A stretch of DNA of 64,000 nt, taken from contig OY756140.1 of the NCBI GenBank assembly GCA_963576785.1, positions 3,596,001-3,660,000 on the forward strand, in the 5' to 3' direction. Under the pieces are notes generated by a model. That model was not told the DNA's origin and made no database searches. It was given only the letters and a program-made list of their open reading frames with translations. Positions 9,223 through 20,716 of the stretch are shown in pieces (within the stretch, counting starts at the first letter, position 1; every line of letters starts with the position of its first letter). Source of the stretch: Chlorophyllum brunneum. Taxonomy: Eukaryota; Basidiomycota; Agaricomycetes; Agaricales; Agaricaceae. A program made the position numbers and the translations under genes.

Positions 9223-11071
9223 CTAGAAAAACATAGTATTAACTGAGAAGTAACACACTGTGTCAAATGTTGCACGTTGCAGCCTCCGTGTCTCTCCATA
9301 GCTATCCGGTTGTTGGAACCTCTCCACCAGCAGATCATTCAAGCATTTCACCCCGTCACCCGACTTGAAGAAGTCACATAAGATGTCCCCAGAGACAACC
9401 ATCTGCGAGTACAAATGAGACGATAACGACAGTACCGAAATGTCAGTTTGAGTACTCACCCACACTGCAAGCAGTCTAATAACGCTCTCAGTATGTGTGA
9501 GATGTTCTACTTGGCCATCGAGCACAGTAAAGAAGCAATTGGGCTGAGTGTTGTGACCCATCATGTTTTTCTCTGGGTTTCTGAGCACGCCAAAGAGCCA
9601 CTGGTCGCCATCACTATGGCTGGGCGCATTCAATGACAAAATTGTTAGTAACCATGTGAGTTCGACCAGTGAGAGAAGCGACTTACATCGCAGCGCATTC
9701 GCTTATGATTTGCTTGAGATGTTTTATGAGTTTCGATTTATCAGGTCTTTCCGCTGACTCCTCCGATTTCGTTGATCAGAAACAGAACATCGTCCTCTGT
9801 AGTAGTGTCACTTACGGCGACTTCCGAGCTGCAATCTCTTCACCTCAAAAAGGACAATTTCGTATGTCAGACTGCGATTTATACGCTTGCCCAACGGCTC
9901 AAGGGCCGCCTCTAGTTTGCTGACAAGATCTTCGTATTTTGGTACTACGGAGTCTTTGCCTGTGCAACGTTAGTGACCTTTTAGCTGTGTAACTCCCTTC
10001 TGCACTCACATATGTCAACCAGCATTTGTTTACCTACCTTACCCCTCACGACTTCCCATCTCTCAGGGTCCACTTCTTGCCTTGTCTTCAGAGTAACGAT
10101 AAATCCATCTGCTCGGCCCGACAGGAAATAACGATAGTTTTGGTCTGCTACTTGGGCAATCACCTCAGGGGCGATTCTTTCGAGGTCAGAGAGAACAGAT
10201 TGAGCTCTAGGAAGTACCTGGAACACAACTTCGGGTTTACAATTTGTAGAAGTAAATTGTATCCAGCGACTTTAATTACGCCAATCTGTTCCGACTGCCA
10301 GCATCGTGAATGTGTCAGTAATTGAACATTGCGTTAGATAGTAAGGCACCCACTGACTGATGAAAGAATTCGCGAAAACGCTTCACCAGTCGTTCAAACA
10401 CATCGTAATCCACGGGTGATGGGAAATGAAGATCTTTGGGTGGAAAGACGTCTTCGTTCGAGGCCAACCAAGACAACAGGTTTTCGACGCCACAAGGGTT
10501 ATGGATAACCAAGGCCTCTTTGTCTACCAGCTTCTCTCGGTGCGTAACTCGGGAGAAACTGAGGACCTGTGAAGAACGTTAGTATTATTCGAAGAAGTGG
10601 CATTAAGACCTACCCGGATATGAAGATCTTTAAAAGACCCCGCTTTGACAAGCTCGAGGAACTCTAAAACTTTCGGGTTTTCTCGGTCTATATAGATGCT
10701 GAGAGCGTCCAGGCAATAGGTACGATCGTCCTCTGTGTCGAAAGCGTTGGTCTTCGGTATATACTCGGAGATCGTTGACATCAGCTCTTTGAATTTATGG
10801 TCCTCGAGCTTTTGCTTAGCTGGACGCTTCGACCTGTTACTCCAAAACTCCCGAACGAGAGTAACGAGATTCGTTTGACTTGGAAACGAGAAGCGTGTTT
10901 ATCCAATATAGTCTGAAATATAACGGGACACTGACCTGACTCTAAGGAGCGCAGAACGGGGGGTTCCTTCTGAGGCTGCTGACAAGGGGCGGGGCCCGAA
11001 GGAGGGGAGGGTCCACTTTGTTCCGCGGATGGGGATGTACCGGGCGTAGACGAAGATTGCAACCTCGACAT
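9223..11071 (-). CDS. Gene X2, paralogue of X1, splice acceptor damaged
   Basis: Same exon order as X1, start at 11,071, stop at 9223-9225. Conserved blocks are EYIPKTNAFDTEDD, SFKDLHIR, HNPCGVENLLSW, SGRADGFIVTL and YEIVLFEVKR. X2 keeps the longer C-terminus (KCLNDLLVER and onward, ~35 residues) that X1 lost by frameshift. It has a canonical GT donor at intron 2. However, the acceptor of intron 1 reads CCAAGTC where X1 has CCAG|GTC. Splicing at the new AG would remove one base and shift the frame. X2 also lacks about 14 residues (CGPEQCTILKFILT in X1) before DGDQWLFGVL. It may be made from an internal start such as the ATG opening MSTISEYIP near 10,781, or be a pseudogene. The family is unrecognised. 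Confidence 0.55.
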
Positions 11072-11609
11072 TGTGGGGTGGGGGGCTACTGGGTTTCTTT
11101 CTGGCGTTCCCTCTCTCTTAAGCAGATGAGCATTGTGGTCAGCATGCATTGAGAGCATTTCTAGGCTTAGATGTTTTACCACGTTGCTTTCCAGGCATTT
11201 GCCTGCAATCTTCCGATCGCGGCAATGTATTAAGCATATAAGGGCGTATATTGAGTCCCTGCAACCGTGCAGTATGCTTCTTCACTTATCGGAGGTGCAG
11301 GTCGTGTTCTATAGGAGAGGACAAAATTAAATAACGAGTGGTGACCGAGTGAAGGAGACGAATTAGTGTGATCGGCACTTCCGACTGGCACAATAGTGAT
11401 GTCAAACCGACGTCAAACTGCTTTTCAAGCGCTGTGGGCCAGGTGGTTTCAATGTTTTTTCGGGCTGTCAGAATGTAGATGCCTACCAGCTCTAATAGAC
11501 GCAGACTTCGGGAAATTTGTTTGCAAAAGCATTTTCAATCTTCGAATTGAGGAAATATGGAGATATGACGAGGGCTTAGCAACGGACCGTCTATCGGTAA
11601 CCTAAACAA
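11072..11609. other. Intergenic between X2 and F-box D
   Basis: About 540 bp corresponding to 4097-4891 of unit 1, but with a single copy (about 11,311-11,480) of the sequence tandemly duplicated there. It should hold the X2 promoter and the F-box D 3' region. No gene is seen. Confidence 0.5.
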
Positions 11610-13217
11610 CTACATTTTCAACAATACATACCCTTCATCCTTGCACAGAATAAGCCGTCCAGAGGCTTCATCCCAGGCACTGGCATCGCTCACTTTCGGA
11701 AATGGAGTTACATGCACTTGAGAATCTACCAAATCCGTTTCTCCGTCCACACTGTAAGTAATCACATCCAGTGAGCCGTCGTCCCTCACCCGGGTCATGA
11801 GCGAAAGCTCTACGGCCCTGGATCGTACCGGAAAGTATTTAAATCGAAAAGTCCTCGTGTTTGGTGGAATTCCAGTGTCGTGGGGTATTTGTATCGCAAT
11901 GACTCCATCTGGGCTCGCCATAAGAACATGGGAGAAGCGGTCGTTAGTGTACACTCGTGATATATCCGCTATAAAGGCCCGCGACTGGAGGGGGATACGG
12001 AATGACTGTTCCAAAACCAGGGCATCGGACCCCATTGGTCTTAAATTCAGAATGTTGACATCCTTCCCTGTGATAACGGCAAGCCGATTATTTGACAAAG
12101 GAACAATCTGGGATGTTTTTAGCGAAAATCCTCACCAGTTGTGAAGAAGCTCACCCTCCCTGGTGGATCATATTCCCAAACGCATAACCGGGGTTGGACG
12201 TCCGAGTACCGGAAAACGTGGACCTTGAAAACCCTGGAATCTCCCCTCCCATAAACACATCGTTCAACGACAAGCTCCTCCCCTAGCTGCAACAGAAACT
12301 TAGCACAAGGCCCAGGAGTCTGTATAGTGACGACTTCTTCCGCGACCCATGTAGCGTCAGGGCCACGGCCTTTCAATTCAAGCTGGTAGATACAAATCCG
12401 ACTCGAGTCTTACGGTGGGTCATTAGTTGACCCAGACGATATAGGAATGCTGGAACTCACCGAGGTCGTCAGCTGTGCTGATATTATGAAGTGCGATTCT
12501 CAAGGAAAGAAACGGTTTTGTGTGATCAATCCAAATCGCAGATGCTGTCAGTGGGTCCGTTGGTTGGCCACTAGTGTAACGCCTTGCGTCAAAGAGAACC
12601 TGCCGTGGTGACCTAGGTGTGTCCAAATCGAGCACGTAGACGTAACCCTCGACATTGTCGAGTAGCCATCGACCATTTGGAAGAAGGTAAAAGTCATCAC
12701 GAGATCCAAAATCGAGCTTGACAACCTGCCATTGAAACCTGGCTGGGTCCAATTCGCGCATTCGTTGGCGAGTGTGAAGACGCTTCATGACCTCGCGCTC
12801 TAGCTCCTCAGTAGTGTAAGCCTCCATCGGCTGTTCGAGTAGTGGTATTCCGGAAGATAACGACATTTCCAAAACTTTTGACTGCCATAGCAGAGGTGAT
12901 TTCGTCATTGCATACATTCTCCTGCATGTCTAAAAGTACAATTTGGTTCAGAAGCCACAAATACTAAGGAGCTCACTTACAAACCGGACTGCCAGTAAAT
13001 CTATCGAATCCAGATGGTACAATACTTCAAACAAAATGTCATCTGGAAGAGACGGAAGGGGTTCTTGCGAGACAAGGCATTTGAGCCACGATATTCGCCG
13101 TAATAGTGAGAAAATGTAGACGGCTGCAGGAAAGAAAACTGAAGACAATGACAACATCACTACCAGCGCTAAATGGTTTCCCAAGTCGAAGACGCTATCC
13201 CGTGACCAAAGCTCCAT
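11610..13217 (-). CDS. F-box protein D with N-terminal membrane segment
   Basis: Four exons, 13217-12981, 12929-12461, 12408-12155 and 12107-11610, give 485 aa. All introns are GT-AG and the phases agree with copies A-C. Residues about 13-39 form a hydrophobic segment ending in LLRR, followed by the F-box (about 55-90). It is the closest relative of B. Exon 2 is more diverged than between A, B and C (for example VEGYVYVLDLDTP), which suggests that exons 2 and 3 of A, B and C have been homogenised by gene conversion. The likely role is SKP1-CUL1 substrate adaptor, possibly membrane-tethered. Its 5' flank faces the carboxypeptidase gene at 13,758, leaving a shared intergenic region of 540 bp. 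Confidence 0.8.
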
Positions 13218-13757
13218 ATGGGCTTTTCCCCTGATGGGGTAAATTCAAAATCCCTATTCCACGAAAGCGCCGGCACTCGACACAACCTGTAGTTTTAATT
13301 TATCGTATATCCTCAGGATACTTTCAATTTTAGATCAGAAACGATGAAGACAATTGTAGTATTACACGAGGACCGCCACGAGCCTGGGGCGACGATCTTC
13401 ATACGTTTTTGGACCCACTAAGTCGAAGACCGGCACGCATGTCATTCGATGACGTACTTGAACGCCTGAAAGACACAGTATGAAAAGGGTCAAGTGGTGC
13501 TGTTGATATGTCGTGTCCTCGACGCGTGTTTACCAAAACTCCGACATGGATGTATGGAATATCTGAGTGCTTCGGGTGGAATGTGTCCACGAACCCAGTG
13601 TCTTGGTGAAAACCTCCTTTCCGCCCGCTTCGACTAAGCGAAGTGATGCATCTGTCGGAATGCCCCGAGTTCTCAGCAATTGAGTATGAATGTTGATGCC
13701 ATTCTCATGTAACGTCGGTATTTTCGCTTCCATTCTCATCGTTTCCTATCTTCGGTG
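13218..13757. promoter_or_regulatory. Divergent intergenic region F-box D / carboxypeptidase 1
   Basis: 540 bp between two divergently transcribed genes, so it must hold both promoters. Parts resemble 6503-6810. I could not pick out a convincing TATA box or operator. Confidence 0.4.
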
Positions 13758-15853
13758 ATGCAGTTCCTCACTGCCACTGTATCTGCATGGATCTTTGCCA
13801 CCTCCGTTGGAGCAATGCAGTGGCCTCTTGGCCAGGACGCCAACCCTGTCAATGTCCACAGTGAGTACCGTGCCGATTAATTCACACACACCTCAACTTG
13901 CAACTTAACCACACCAAGGTGCTTACGATGACGGTCTCTTTGCTCCTTCAGAGGATCTATCTTTCGTGAAGAGCGACGTACACACTACCTTGACGCACCC
14001 GGCATTTCCCAAGTACGGCGTTCGGATCAAGAAGTCGCATGGGTTCTGTGACCCAAGTGTGAAGTGGCTTTCGTTCAATTCTCGTTCTAGGCTTCGAGAA
14101 GCTGATTAGGTGTTGTTAGCTCGTATACAGGGTATATTGATATCGGGGCCCGGCATATCTTCTTTTATTTCTTCGAGAGTCGAAACGATCCTGACACGGA
14201 TGATGTGATTTTCTGGACTAATGGAGGTTCGTCCTTTATCCGAATCGTGAAGATGGTGTTAAATTTTGCATGTGTAGGTCCTGGATGTTCATCTTCGATG
14301 GGTTTGTTCATGGAACTTGGGCCGTGTAGGGTGAAGGATGAAAACTCGACTATTGTCCATCCGGAATCGTGGAACACGAAGGCGAACATCTTCTTTGTTG
14401 ACCAACCTGTCGGGGTAGGATTTTCGTATGCGGAGTATGGCGAAGCTGTCGTAAGTGTGATATTAGCTCTCTCATAGTCTGCGTCTGAAATTATTTCAGG
14501 GAACGACGAAAGAAGCTGCCAAGGATATGGCTAGTTTCATTGCTATCTTCTTCGAACACTTTACCACGTTCCAAGGCCGGGCCTTCCATATCGCTGGAGA
14601 ATCTTACGGGGTATGGCGTCCAAGTACTAATGGAACTGCTTTGCTGACGTTGACTTGGCGTGCAGGGAAGGTATCTTCCGGTTTTCGCTGCTGAGGTTTA
14701 CGACCAGAATACTCGGTTAGCAGATGCCGGCCTTACACCGATTAACTTCCAGTCTGTCATGATTGGTAGGGCAAATTACTCTTTTCACGCCTAGCCTATG
14801 GCGAATTGACACTGTTACAGGAAACGGAGTGGTGGATTTTGCAACTGAACTGTTGTCGTACTACGATATACCTTGCACGCCCGTTTCTGTCCCTCCCGTG
14901 CTCCCTATCTCGTGAGTTTTTGATTGATTGACTGGGAAACGCTTATGACAGTCGCAACCAGGGAATGTGTTGCTATGAAGCAGATCGTGAGTGTTCCTCT
15001 TCCTGAGTGCAGTGACATCGGTTGACGTTGCTTGTAGCTACCAAGATGCGAGAGGTGGCTCAAAACGTCGTGCCTTGACCACTTTGACGACATCGATTGT
15101 GCGGCTGCTGTGGGCTTCTGTAAAACACACCTCTCTGACCCCTACCGTCGCTCAGGTTTGTCTTAATTCTTCTCTCACAGCAGTCTACCGATTGCTATTT
15201 TTGTACAGGGTTGAACCTCTATGATATAACTCGTACTTGCGAACCTGAATTCAAACAGTTCTTTTGTTATCCAATTATCAGGTAAGCTATCCACCTCCGA
15301 TACTACACACATGGGGCCGACTTGAAATACAATGTAAATTTTACCAGGGATATTGCGAGATACCTTAACCAGGCCGTTCTCCGCGAGCAGATAGGTGTCG
15401 ATCCCAGTATAACGTCCAACTTTTCGTCTTGCAGCGATCATGTTGGCGATCTTTTCGAACGATCACTGGACTTGGCTCACCGCACACACTTTCACATTGC
15501 GGCACTCCTCGAACGCGGCATTCCGGTGCTCATATACGCAGGGACGTATGACTGGATTTGTAACTGGGTTGCAAACGAGCGTTGGACGTTGGATATGGAG
15601 TGGAGTGGGCAGGAAGAGTTTGTGAAGGAAGAATTGAGAGAGTGGACGGTCGATGGCAAGAAAGCTGGGTTGGTGAGGTCTAAGGGTGGGCTGACTTTCG
15701 CAACGGTGGATGCTGCTGGGCATATGGTGTGTCTTGTCTTTTCTCTAGGTGACGATGTCAGTACTAGTTGACAATTCGCAAAAGGTACCTTATGACAAGC
15801 CGAAGGAGGCCCTTGCGCTTGTACAACGTTGGTTGGCGAAGGAGGCTATTTAG
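13758..15853 (+). CDS. Secreted serine carboxypeptidase (peptidase S10) 1
   Basis: This S10 enzyme removes C-terminal residues from peptides at acidic pH, outside the cell or in the vacuole. The start at 13,758 opens a signal peptide (MQFLTATVSAWIFATSVGA). Exon 1 ends at 13,860, and about nine further short introns can be placed. Family motifs in order are [37 protein letters not shown] (oxyanion region), [27 protein letters not shown] (catalytic Ser), VLIYAGTYDWICNW (catalytic Asp) and VDAAGHM (catalytic His). The stop follows QRWLAKEAI at 15,853. The triad is complete and the length fits the family. A truncated copy of its 5' end lies at 6811, and a second full gene lies at 52,112 on the other strand. 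The call is firm; some splice sites are approximate. Confidence 0.9.
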
Positions 15854-16023
15854 GGGGTGTGTATGGAGTTTCTGTTAGAGTGCGAGATAATATCTGGTGC
15901 AATACATCATATTAGGGTTCACGACCACTGTTAAGGTATATTAGCCCCTGAGTTAGAACACAACTTATCTAAGCCAGTGATGACGCTCCCACCACAAATT
16001 GGGCTCTCTCACTGACCACGACC

Positions 16024-18943
16024 ATGACGATCTCGACGCTCTTGACTCTTCCCAGGACGTCAAACGGCCTGACTGAGCTGAAGGAATCGGTCTCAGAAAC
16101 TCATACCAATGATACTGGGTCGGCATCTCCTCGTCGCAAAGTGCCTCGGTTGGACACCGACTCTGATTCTGCATCTGCTTCCAGGTCTCAAGCCGCGGCG
16201 GCGGCTAACCTTGTCTCTGGTCCCGGTAAGTCCGGACCATTAACGCTGCATCTAGTTGGTGGCGACATCTGTGAGTTCTGGCGTATCAAATCCAGATCTC
16301 GCATTGTCTTATTTCCTGTGCCTCAATCTAGTCAATAAATCTGTTTCTGGGGACAGGGAATTCGCGCTCCTGCGCCGCTGTATCCGGATCATTCTCAACC
16401 CAAACGAAGACGAGATCCTCCCCGCCACGAATTACACGATATACTCCGCATGTCGCACTGTCATCAGCATCGCGAAGAAAGGCGAGGGGCTGTACGATAC
16501 ACTCCTGATGGAGCTAGAGAAATGTGTCGGTTCTCTGGTGAGGACATGTACAGAGAACAACAAGGACAGGATCGAGTGGATCAGTTGTTTTGTAACGACA
16601 TGCAAATGGTTCGGAATCAGAATCGTGAGTGGCCTATTCTCTTCGCTGATCGTCACTTGTTAACAGCGAACTGGTAGAATTTACTCGTTTCTTTGCTCAC
16701 GTATTTGGATCAAGAGTATATCGTCAACAACACTAATCTCAAACCTATTCGAACAACCGCGTACATGATTTTCCAAGAAAGGATCTTTGGTAATCCGACC
16801 ATCGCAGATCGCCTGAAGGAAGGCGTACAAGAGTGGGTCAAGGTCGAGCGCAATACAAAGTATGTGTCCCTTTATTGTAATTCTGCGCAAATATGCTCAT
16901 GAATTCATCAGGGAACCCCACGCCAGCCGCTCGCAAATTCCGCTCCTCATCAGTCACCTCATCACACACGATCAATACTCCACCTTTGAGGACTACTACG
17001 TGGCCTTCACGCGCACCTACTACACCGCGGAATCCCAGCAGCTCTCAGAGGAACAGCAGAAGAATCCTCAGGCCTTCTTCGGACGCGTACAAGACAGGAT
17101 AAAGGAGGAAGAAGAGAGGAGCAAGGCAGTTTTGCCCGTTAGTAGTTGGGGTCTTTTGAGAGAGACGACTGAGAGAGCATTGTGGGATGGAAGGCTGGAG
17201 TGGATAGCTAGCGAGAGTAGGGCGTTTTCCACTCTTGTCCTGAGTTCCGCTGCTGATGTATCCTTAGCTGTTGGTCCATATGTGACTGCGAGAGACTTCC
17301 CATCCCTCGAAGCCATGTATACACTCTTTGGTCGAGTCGATGGTCTCAAGGTTCTTTGTACTGCTTATCGCAAATTTGTACGGGTATGTATAGGAGCTCT
17401 GCGTGTGTCGAGCGGAATCTGACGCGTTACTCCAGGCCAGCGTTGAGGTCATAGTCAAGGATACAACCCGTGACGAAGAGCTTGTCGATCGTCTACTTGA
17501 ACTCAAACATCTCGCCAACGACACCATCTCTAAATCCTTCACCACAACTTCCTCCTCATCGATCTCGTCATCGACGCCCCGCAAACAACTGGACAAAGAT
17601 TTTGTATATGGTCTGGGGGATTCATTCACCCTCGGATTCAAAAGTCGCCGGAACAAACCAGCAGAGATGATTGCGAAACACTTGGACAAAGCGATGCGGA
17701 AAGGACAGGGAGCAAGCAGTGATGCCGACTTTGATGCGATGCTGGACGACGTGCTTGGATTATATCGGTTCTCGGAGGATAAAGACGTGTTCAGGACGTT
17801 CTATCACCGAAGCTTAGCCAAGAGGCTGTTGCTTGGGAAGAGTGCATCCGATGATTTTGAGGCCAGCATGCTCAAGAAGTTGAAAGAAAGTGTGTCTTGG
17901 TGGATGACAAGGTCGGAGCCATGTACTGACACCGCTTTTCAGGGTACGATCCTGAATTTGGCATGGGAGAAGATATGTTCAAGGACCTCGCGCTGTCGAG
18001 GGAGAACATGCGGGACTACCACTCCAAATTGGACTCATACAGCCCCGGAAGAAAGCTGAACGCCATGGTATTACAGCGTAGTGCCTGGCCCTTCAGTAAG
18101 ATCGACAAGACCGTGGATCTCCCTCCTAAGGTGAGCTGATGTTGACTTCTTGTCTCTTTCGCGACACTCATGATCTGGTTTCAGATGCAAGAAGAGTTGA
18201 CAAAGTTCACAATGTACTATAAGATCAAACACTCGGGACACACACTCGACTGGGACCATGGTCTAGGAACCGCGACTCTCAAAGCCAGGTTTACACCCGG
18301 CGTCAAGGAACTGTCTGTCAGTTTGTATCAAGCCGTAGTCCTCTTACTCTTCAACCAGTCGTCGCAAATAGCATTCCAGGATATCAAAGAGCAAACCAGC
18401 ATGGGTGAGTGCGCCCTTCTCCAATCTGGGCTCGCGGTGTTTTTGACAGCTTTCATCTCAGATGATGCGGAGCTACGGAGAACGTTGCAGAGTCTTGCTT
18501 GCGGAAAGAAGAAAGTGCTGAGGAAGATTCCGCCTGGGAGGGATGTGAACGATGGTGATGTTTTCCGATTCAATGCCGAGTTTGACGACCCTCGACCGAA
18601 GATCCATATTAATTCTATTCAAGCCAAGGTCACTGTAAGTCTACCTATATCAATTCCATGCACATTGCATTCCTGACATGTAAACTAGCCTGAGGAGTCA
18701 AAGAAAACGAATGAGGCTATTGAAGGCGATAGGAAACTCTATCTCGACGCTGCGATTGTGCGCATTATGAAAGCCAGCAAGACGATGACGTATGAGAAAC
18801 TCAAGACTACGACTATTGATGCAGTGAAGAGCCATTTTGTGCCGCAGGTGGATATGATCAAGCTGAGAGTTGACTCGCTTGTGGAAGCTGATTATTTGGA
18901 GAGGGATAAGAGTGAGAGAAACAAATTCCATTATGTCGCTTAA
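16024..18943 (+). CDS. cul4: Cullin-4, scaffold of CRL4 ubiquitin ligases
   Basis: Cullin-4 holds RBX1/E2 at its C-terminus and DDB1 at its N-terminus, acting in DNA repair, replication control and chromatin. The start at 16,024 gives a Ser-rich, basic N-terminus (about residues 30-65), then LTLHLVGGD. Joining GGCGACATCT to TCAATAAATC keeps the frame (GGDIFNKSVSGDREFALLRR). The body carries cullin repeats, then NKPAEMIAKHLDKAMRKG, KDVFRTFYHRSLAKRLLLGK and the diagnostic ELRRTLQSLACGKKKVL, which matches CUL4 rather than CUL1 or CUL3. The C-terminal winged-helix/neddylation part is DAAIVRIMKASKTMTYEKL, with the lysine after IVRIM as the expected NEDD8 site, and the protein ends NKFHYVA. It is complete, with around ten short introns. 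It ends about 100 bp from the 3' end of the convergent F-box/LRR gene. Confidence 0.93.
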
Positions 18944-19048
18944 AATCGGAAGGAGGGTACATTTGACAAGTCCCTCGTCTGATGTGAATTGACAGCGAGT
19001 TCGGCGTGAAACCATATTAAGTGAAAGGTTGTGTCTATACCAAAATTA

Positions 19049-20716
19049 TCAAGCCCCCCACTCGGACGAATAAATTACCAAGTCGTATCCCTTGTCTTCG
19101 AACCATTTAATTTTCTCCTGAACGGCAGTATTCCAATTTTCGTGCGTAAGCGAACCACACCATATTTCAGCATGAAAATCCACACAACCTTGAGCCTCTT
19201 TGTAATCCAAAAACTCGATAAAAGGCCAAGGGTCGAATACACACACCGAAGTGCATTGATGATAAATATGAGGATCATGACTGATAAGTTTGATCGAATT
19301 AAGTGCTGGTAAGACCGCCGAACCAGAAGGAGTATGAGGAAGAGAAGAAGAAGGAGATGTTGTGAGGTATTTGAAAAAAGAGGATATGAAGATGGGTGAA
19401 CATTCTTTAAGAGATAATTGAGTGATGTGTGATGGGATGAATGGTAAACAAGTGAAAATCGGATGAGGTGTGTCGGTTCTGTTACTGATTGATGGAAGTC
19501 CTAGAGAGAGAGAAGTTGTTGATGAGGGGAGTAGAGAGAGGAATTTGAGGAAGATGGGATCGGAGAGGGATGCTGTTGGTAGACTTTCGAGAGATAGTTC
19601 TTGGATGGATGGGAGTTTGATATAGGAGGAGAAATCTTGAACGTTGTTTAGGATGGTTTGGGGAGTCGGTCCTAGGAAACACCATTCGAGAGATTTGAGG
19701 TTGGTGTGGGTTAAAGGTGTGTTGTATCGCAAGGACGAAGGTTCTATGGAACTGGGCCATGAGAATTTGGTTTTTGAGAGTTTGAGATGGATTAGGTTGG
19801 GACAGTGCTTTAAGATGTTGTAGCCTTCAAAGTAATCAGTACCTCTGATATCTAATGAAGTGATTGTAGGGGAATCGAGTGATATAGATAGTGGTTCGTT
19901 GTATATGGTTGCTTTGCGTAATTGAGGGAGCGAGGGTCCAATTCGGAATGAAATGCCTTTGGTAGGGTTGGGAAGTGAGAATTCGGAGAACCAGCCGAGA
20001 CGGAGAGTTTGTAGTGTGGGAAGAGTATTGGAAGTGATGGAATGAAGCCATTCAATTGGTGGATTGTTCAGAGAGAGTTGAGAAATCTTCGTAGGATATT
20101 GAATGAAGATCAAGTACTGGAGTGGTTCCAAAGCGGCAGTATCATTGAGATTATCGGTGACCTGTGGTATCATGTTCGTAATCTGCTTGATTCTGAAATC
20201 AAGATCTAGAGAAACGGGTTGGGTGGAAGCGTTTTGAAAGTAGAGATGGAGAAGATTGATAGTGTTGTGAATGGTATGAGGGGAGACGTTTCGAGTTATG
20301 GAAGTCCAGATACGAGGTGTCGACCAAGCAATTTGACGCCATCGAGATGAGACTGCTCCAAGAACAAGAGGGAAAGCTGGGTCGGTATCATCATCGTCAT
20401 CATCATCGTTGTCAAAGTCATAGTCGTCGTCGTCTTCTTCTTCTTCTTCTTCCTCAAGTGGAATGAGCGGCTCAGGGTCAAACAGACGACCATCGTCAAC
20501 GGGTGCACAAGCATACTCGAAGATCAAGGAAAGAATTTCCGGGGAAAACGATGATGTAGAATCTGACTCGGTAGGGTCCAAGTACTCCGGAATTGTTGTT
20601 CGTTTGTAGTCGAGACGTATAAAAGCTTGATCAGCTTTTTTTAAAGCGAGTGTAGCTTCTTCACGGGCGGATTTGAAGCGTAATTTAGGACTCTTTGGGC
20701 TTATTGAAGTAGGCAT
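19049..20716 (-). CDS. F-box/LRR-like protein, intronless, acidic stretch
   Basis: This single open frame of 555 aa is unusual among its intron-rich neighbours. The F-box-like core SFSPEILSLIFEYAC (residues about 56-71) is interrupted by an acidic low-complexity insert (about 85-112, runs of E then D/N). It resumes with VLGAVSSRWRQIAWSTPRIW, the form typical of basidiomycete F-box proteins. The rest has leucine-rich-repeat-like spacing (LKLSKTKFSWP, LQTLRLGWFSE, LTSLDIRG-type units) and probably binds substrate. It is unrelated in sequence to the F-box A-D family. An N-terminal coiled-coil segment (about 14-35, EEATLALKKADQAFIRLDYK) is typical of this class. It is the convergent neighbour of cul4 and divergent from utp18. 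The acidic insert is encoded by trinucleotide repeats and probably varies in length. Confidence 0.85.
   Translation of the reverse strand: MPTSISPKSPKLRFKSAREEATLALKKADQAFIRLDYKRTTIPEYLDPTESDSTSSFSPEILSLIFEYACAPVDDGRLFDPEPLIPLEEEEEEEDDDDYDFDNDDDDDDDTDPAFPLVLGAVSSRWRQIAWSTPRIWTSITRNVSPHTIHNTINLLHLYFQNASTQPVSLDLDFRIKQITNMIPQVTDNLNDTAALEPLQYLIFIQYPTKISQLSLNNPPIEWLHSITSNTLPTLQTLRLGWFSEFSLPNPTKGISFRIGPSLPQLRKATIYNEPLSISLDSPTITSLDIRGTDYFEGYNILKHCPNLIHLKLSKTKFSWPSSIEPSSLRYNTPLTHTNLKSLEWCFLGPTPQTILNNVQDFSSYIKLPSIQELSLESLPTASLSDPIFLKFLSLLPSSTTSLSLGLPSISNRTDTPHPIFTCLPFIPSHITQLSLKECSPIFISSFFKYLTTSPSSSLPHTPSGSAVLPALNSIKLISHDPHIYHQCTSVCVFDPWPFIEFLDYKEAQGCVDFHAEIWCGSLTHENWNTAVQEKIKWFEDKGYDLVIYSSEWGA

Noticed and set aside
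13399..13739. Minus-strand frames upstream of F-box D
   Set aside because: The homologous region 6503-6810 does not preserve them; better explained as intergenic DNA.
16024..20716. Functional link between cul4 and the neighbouring F-box genes
   Set aside because: F-box proteins normally act with SKP1 and CUL1, not CUL4, so proximity alone does not support a shared complex.
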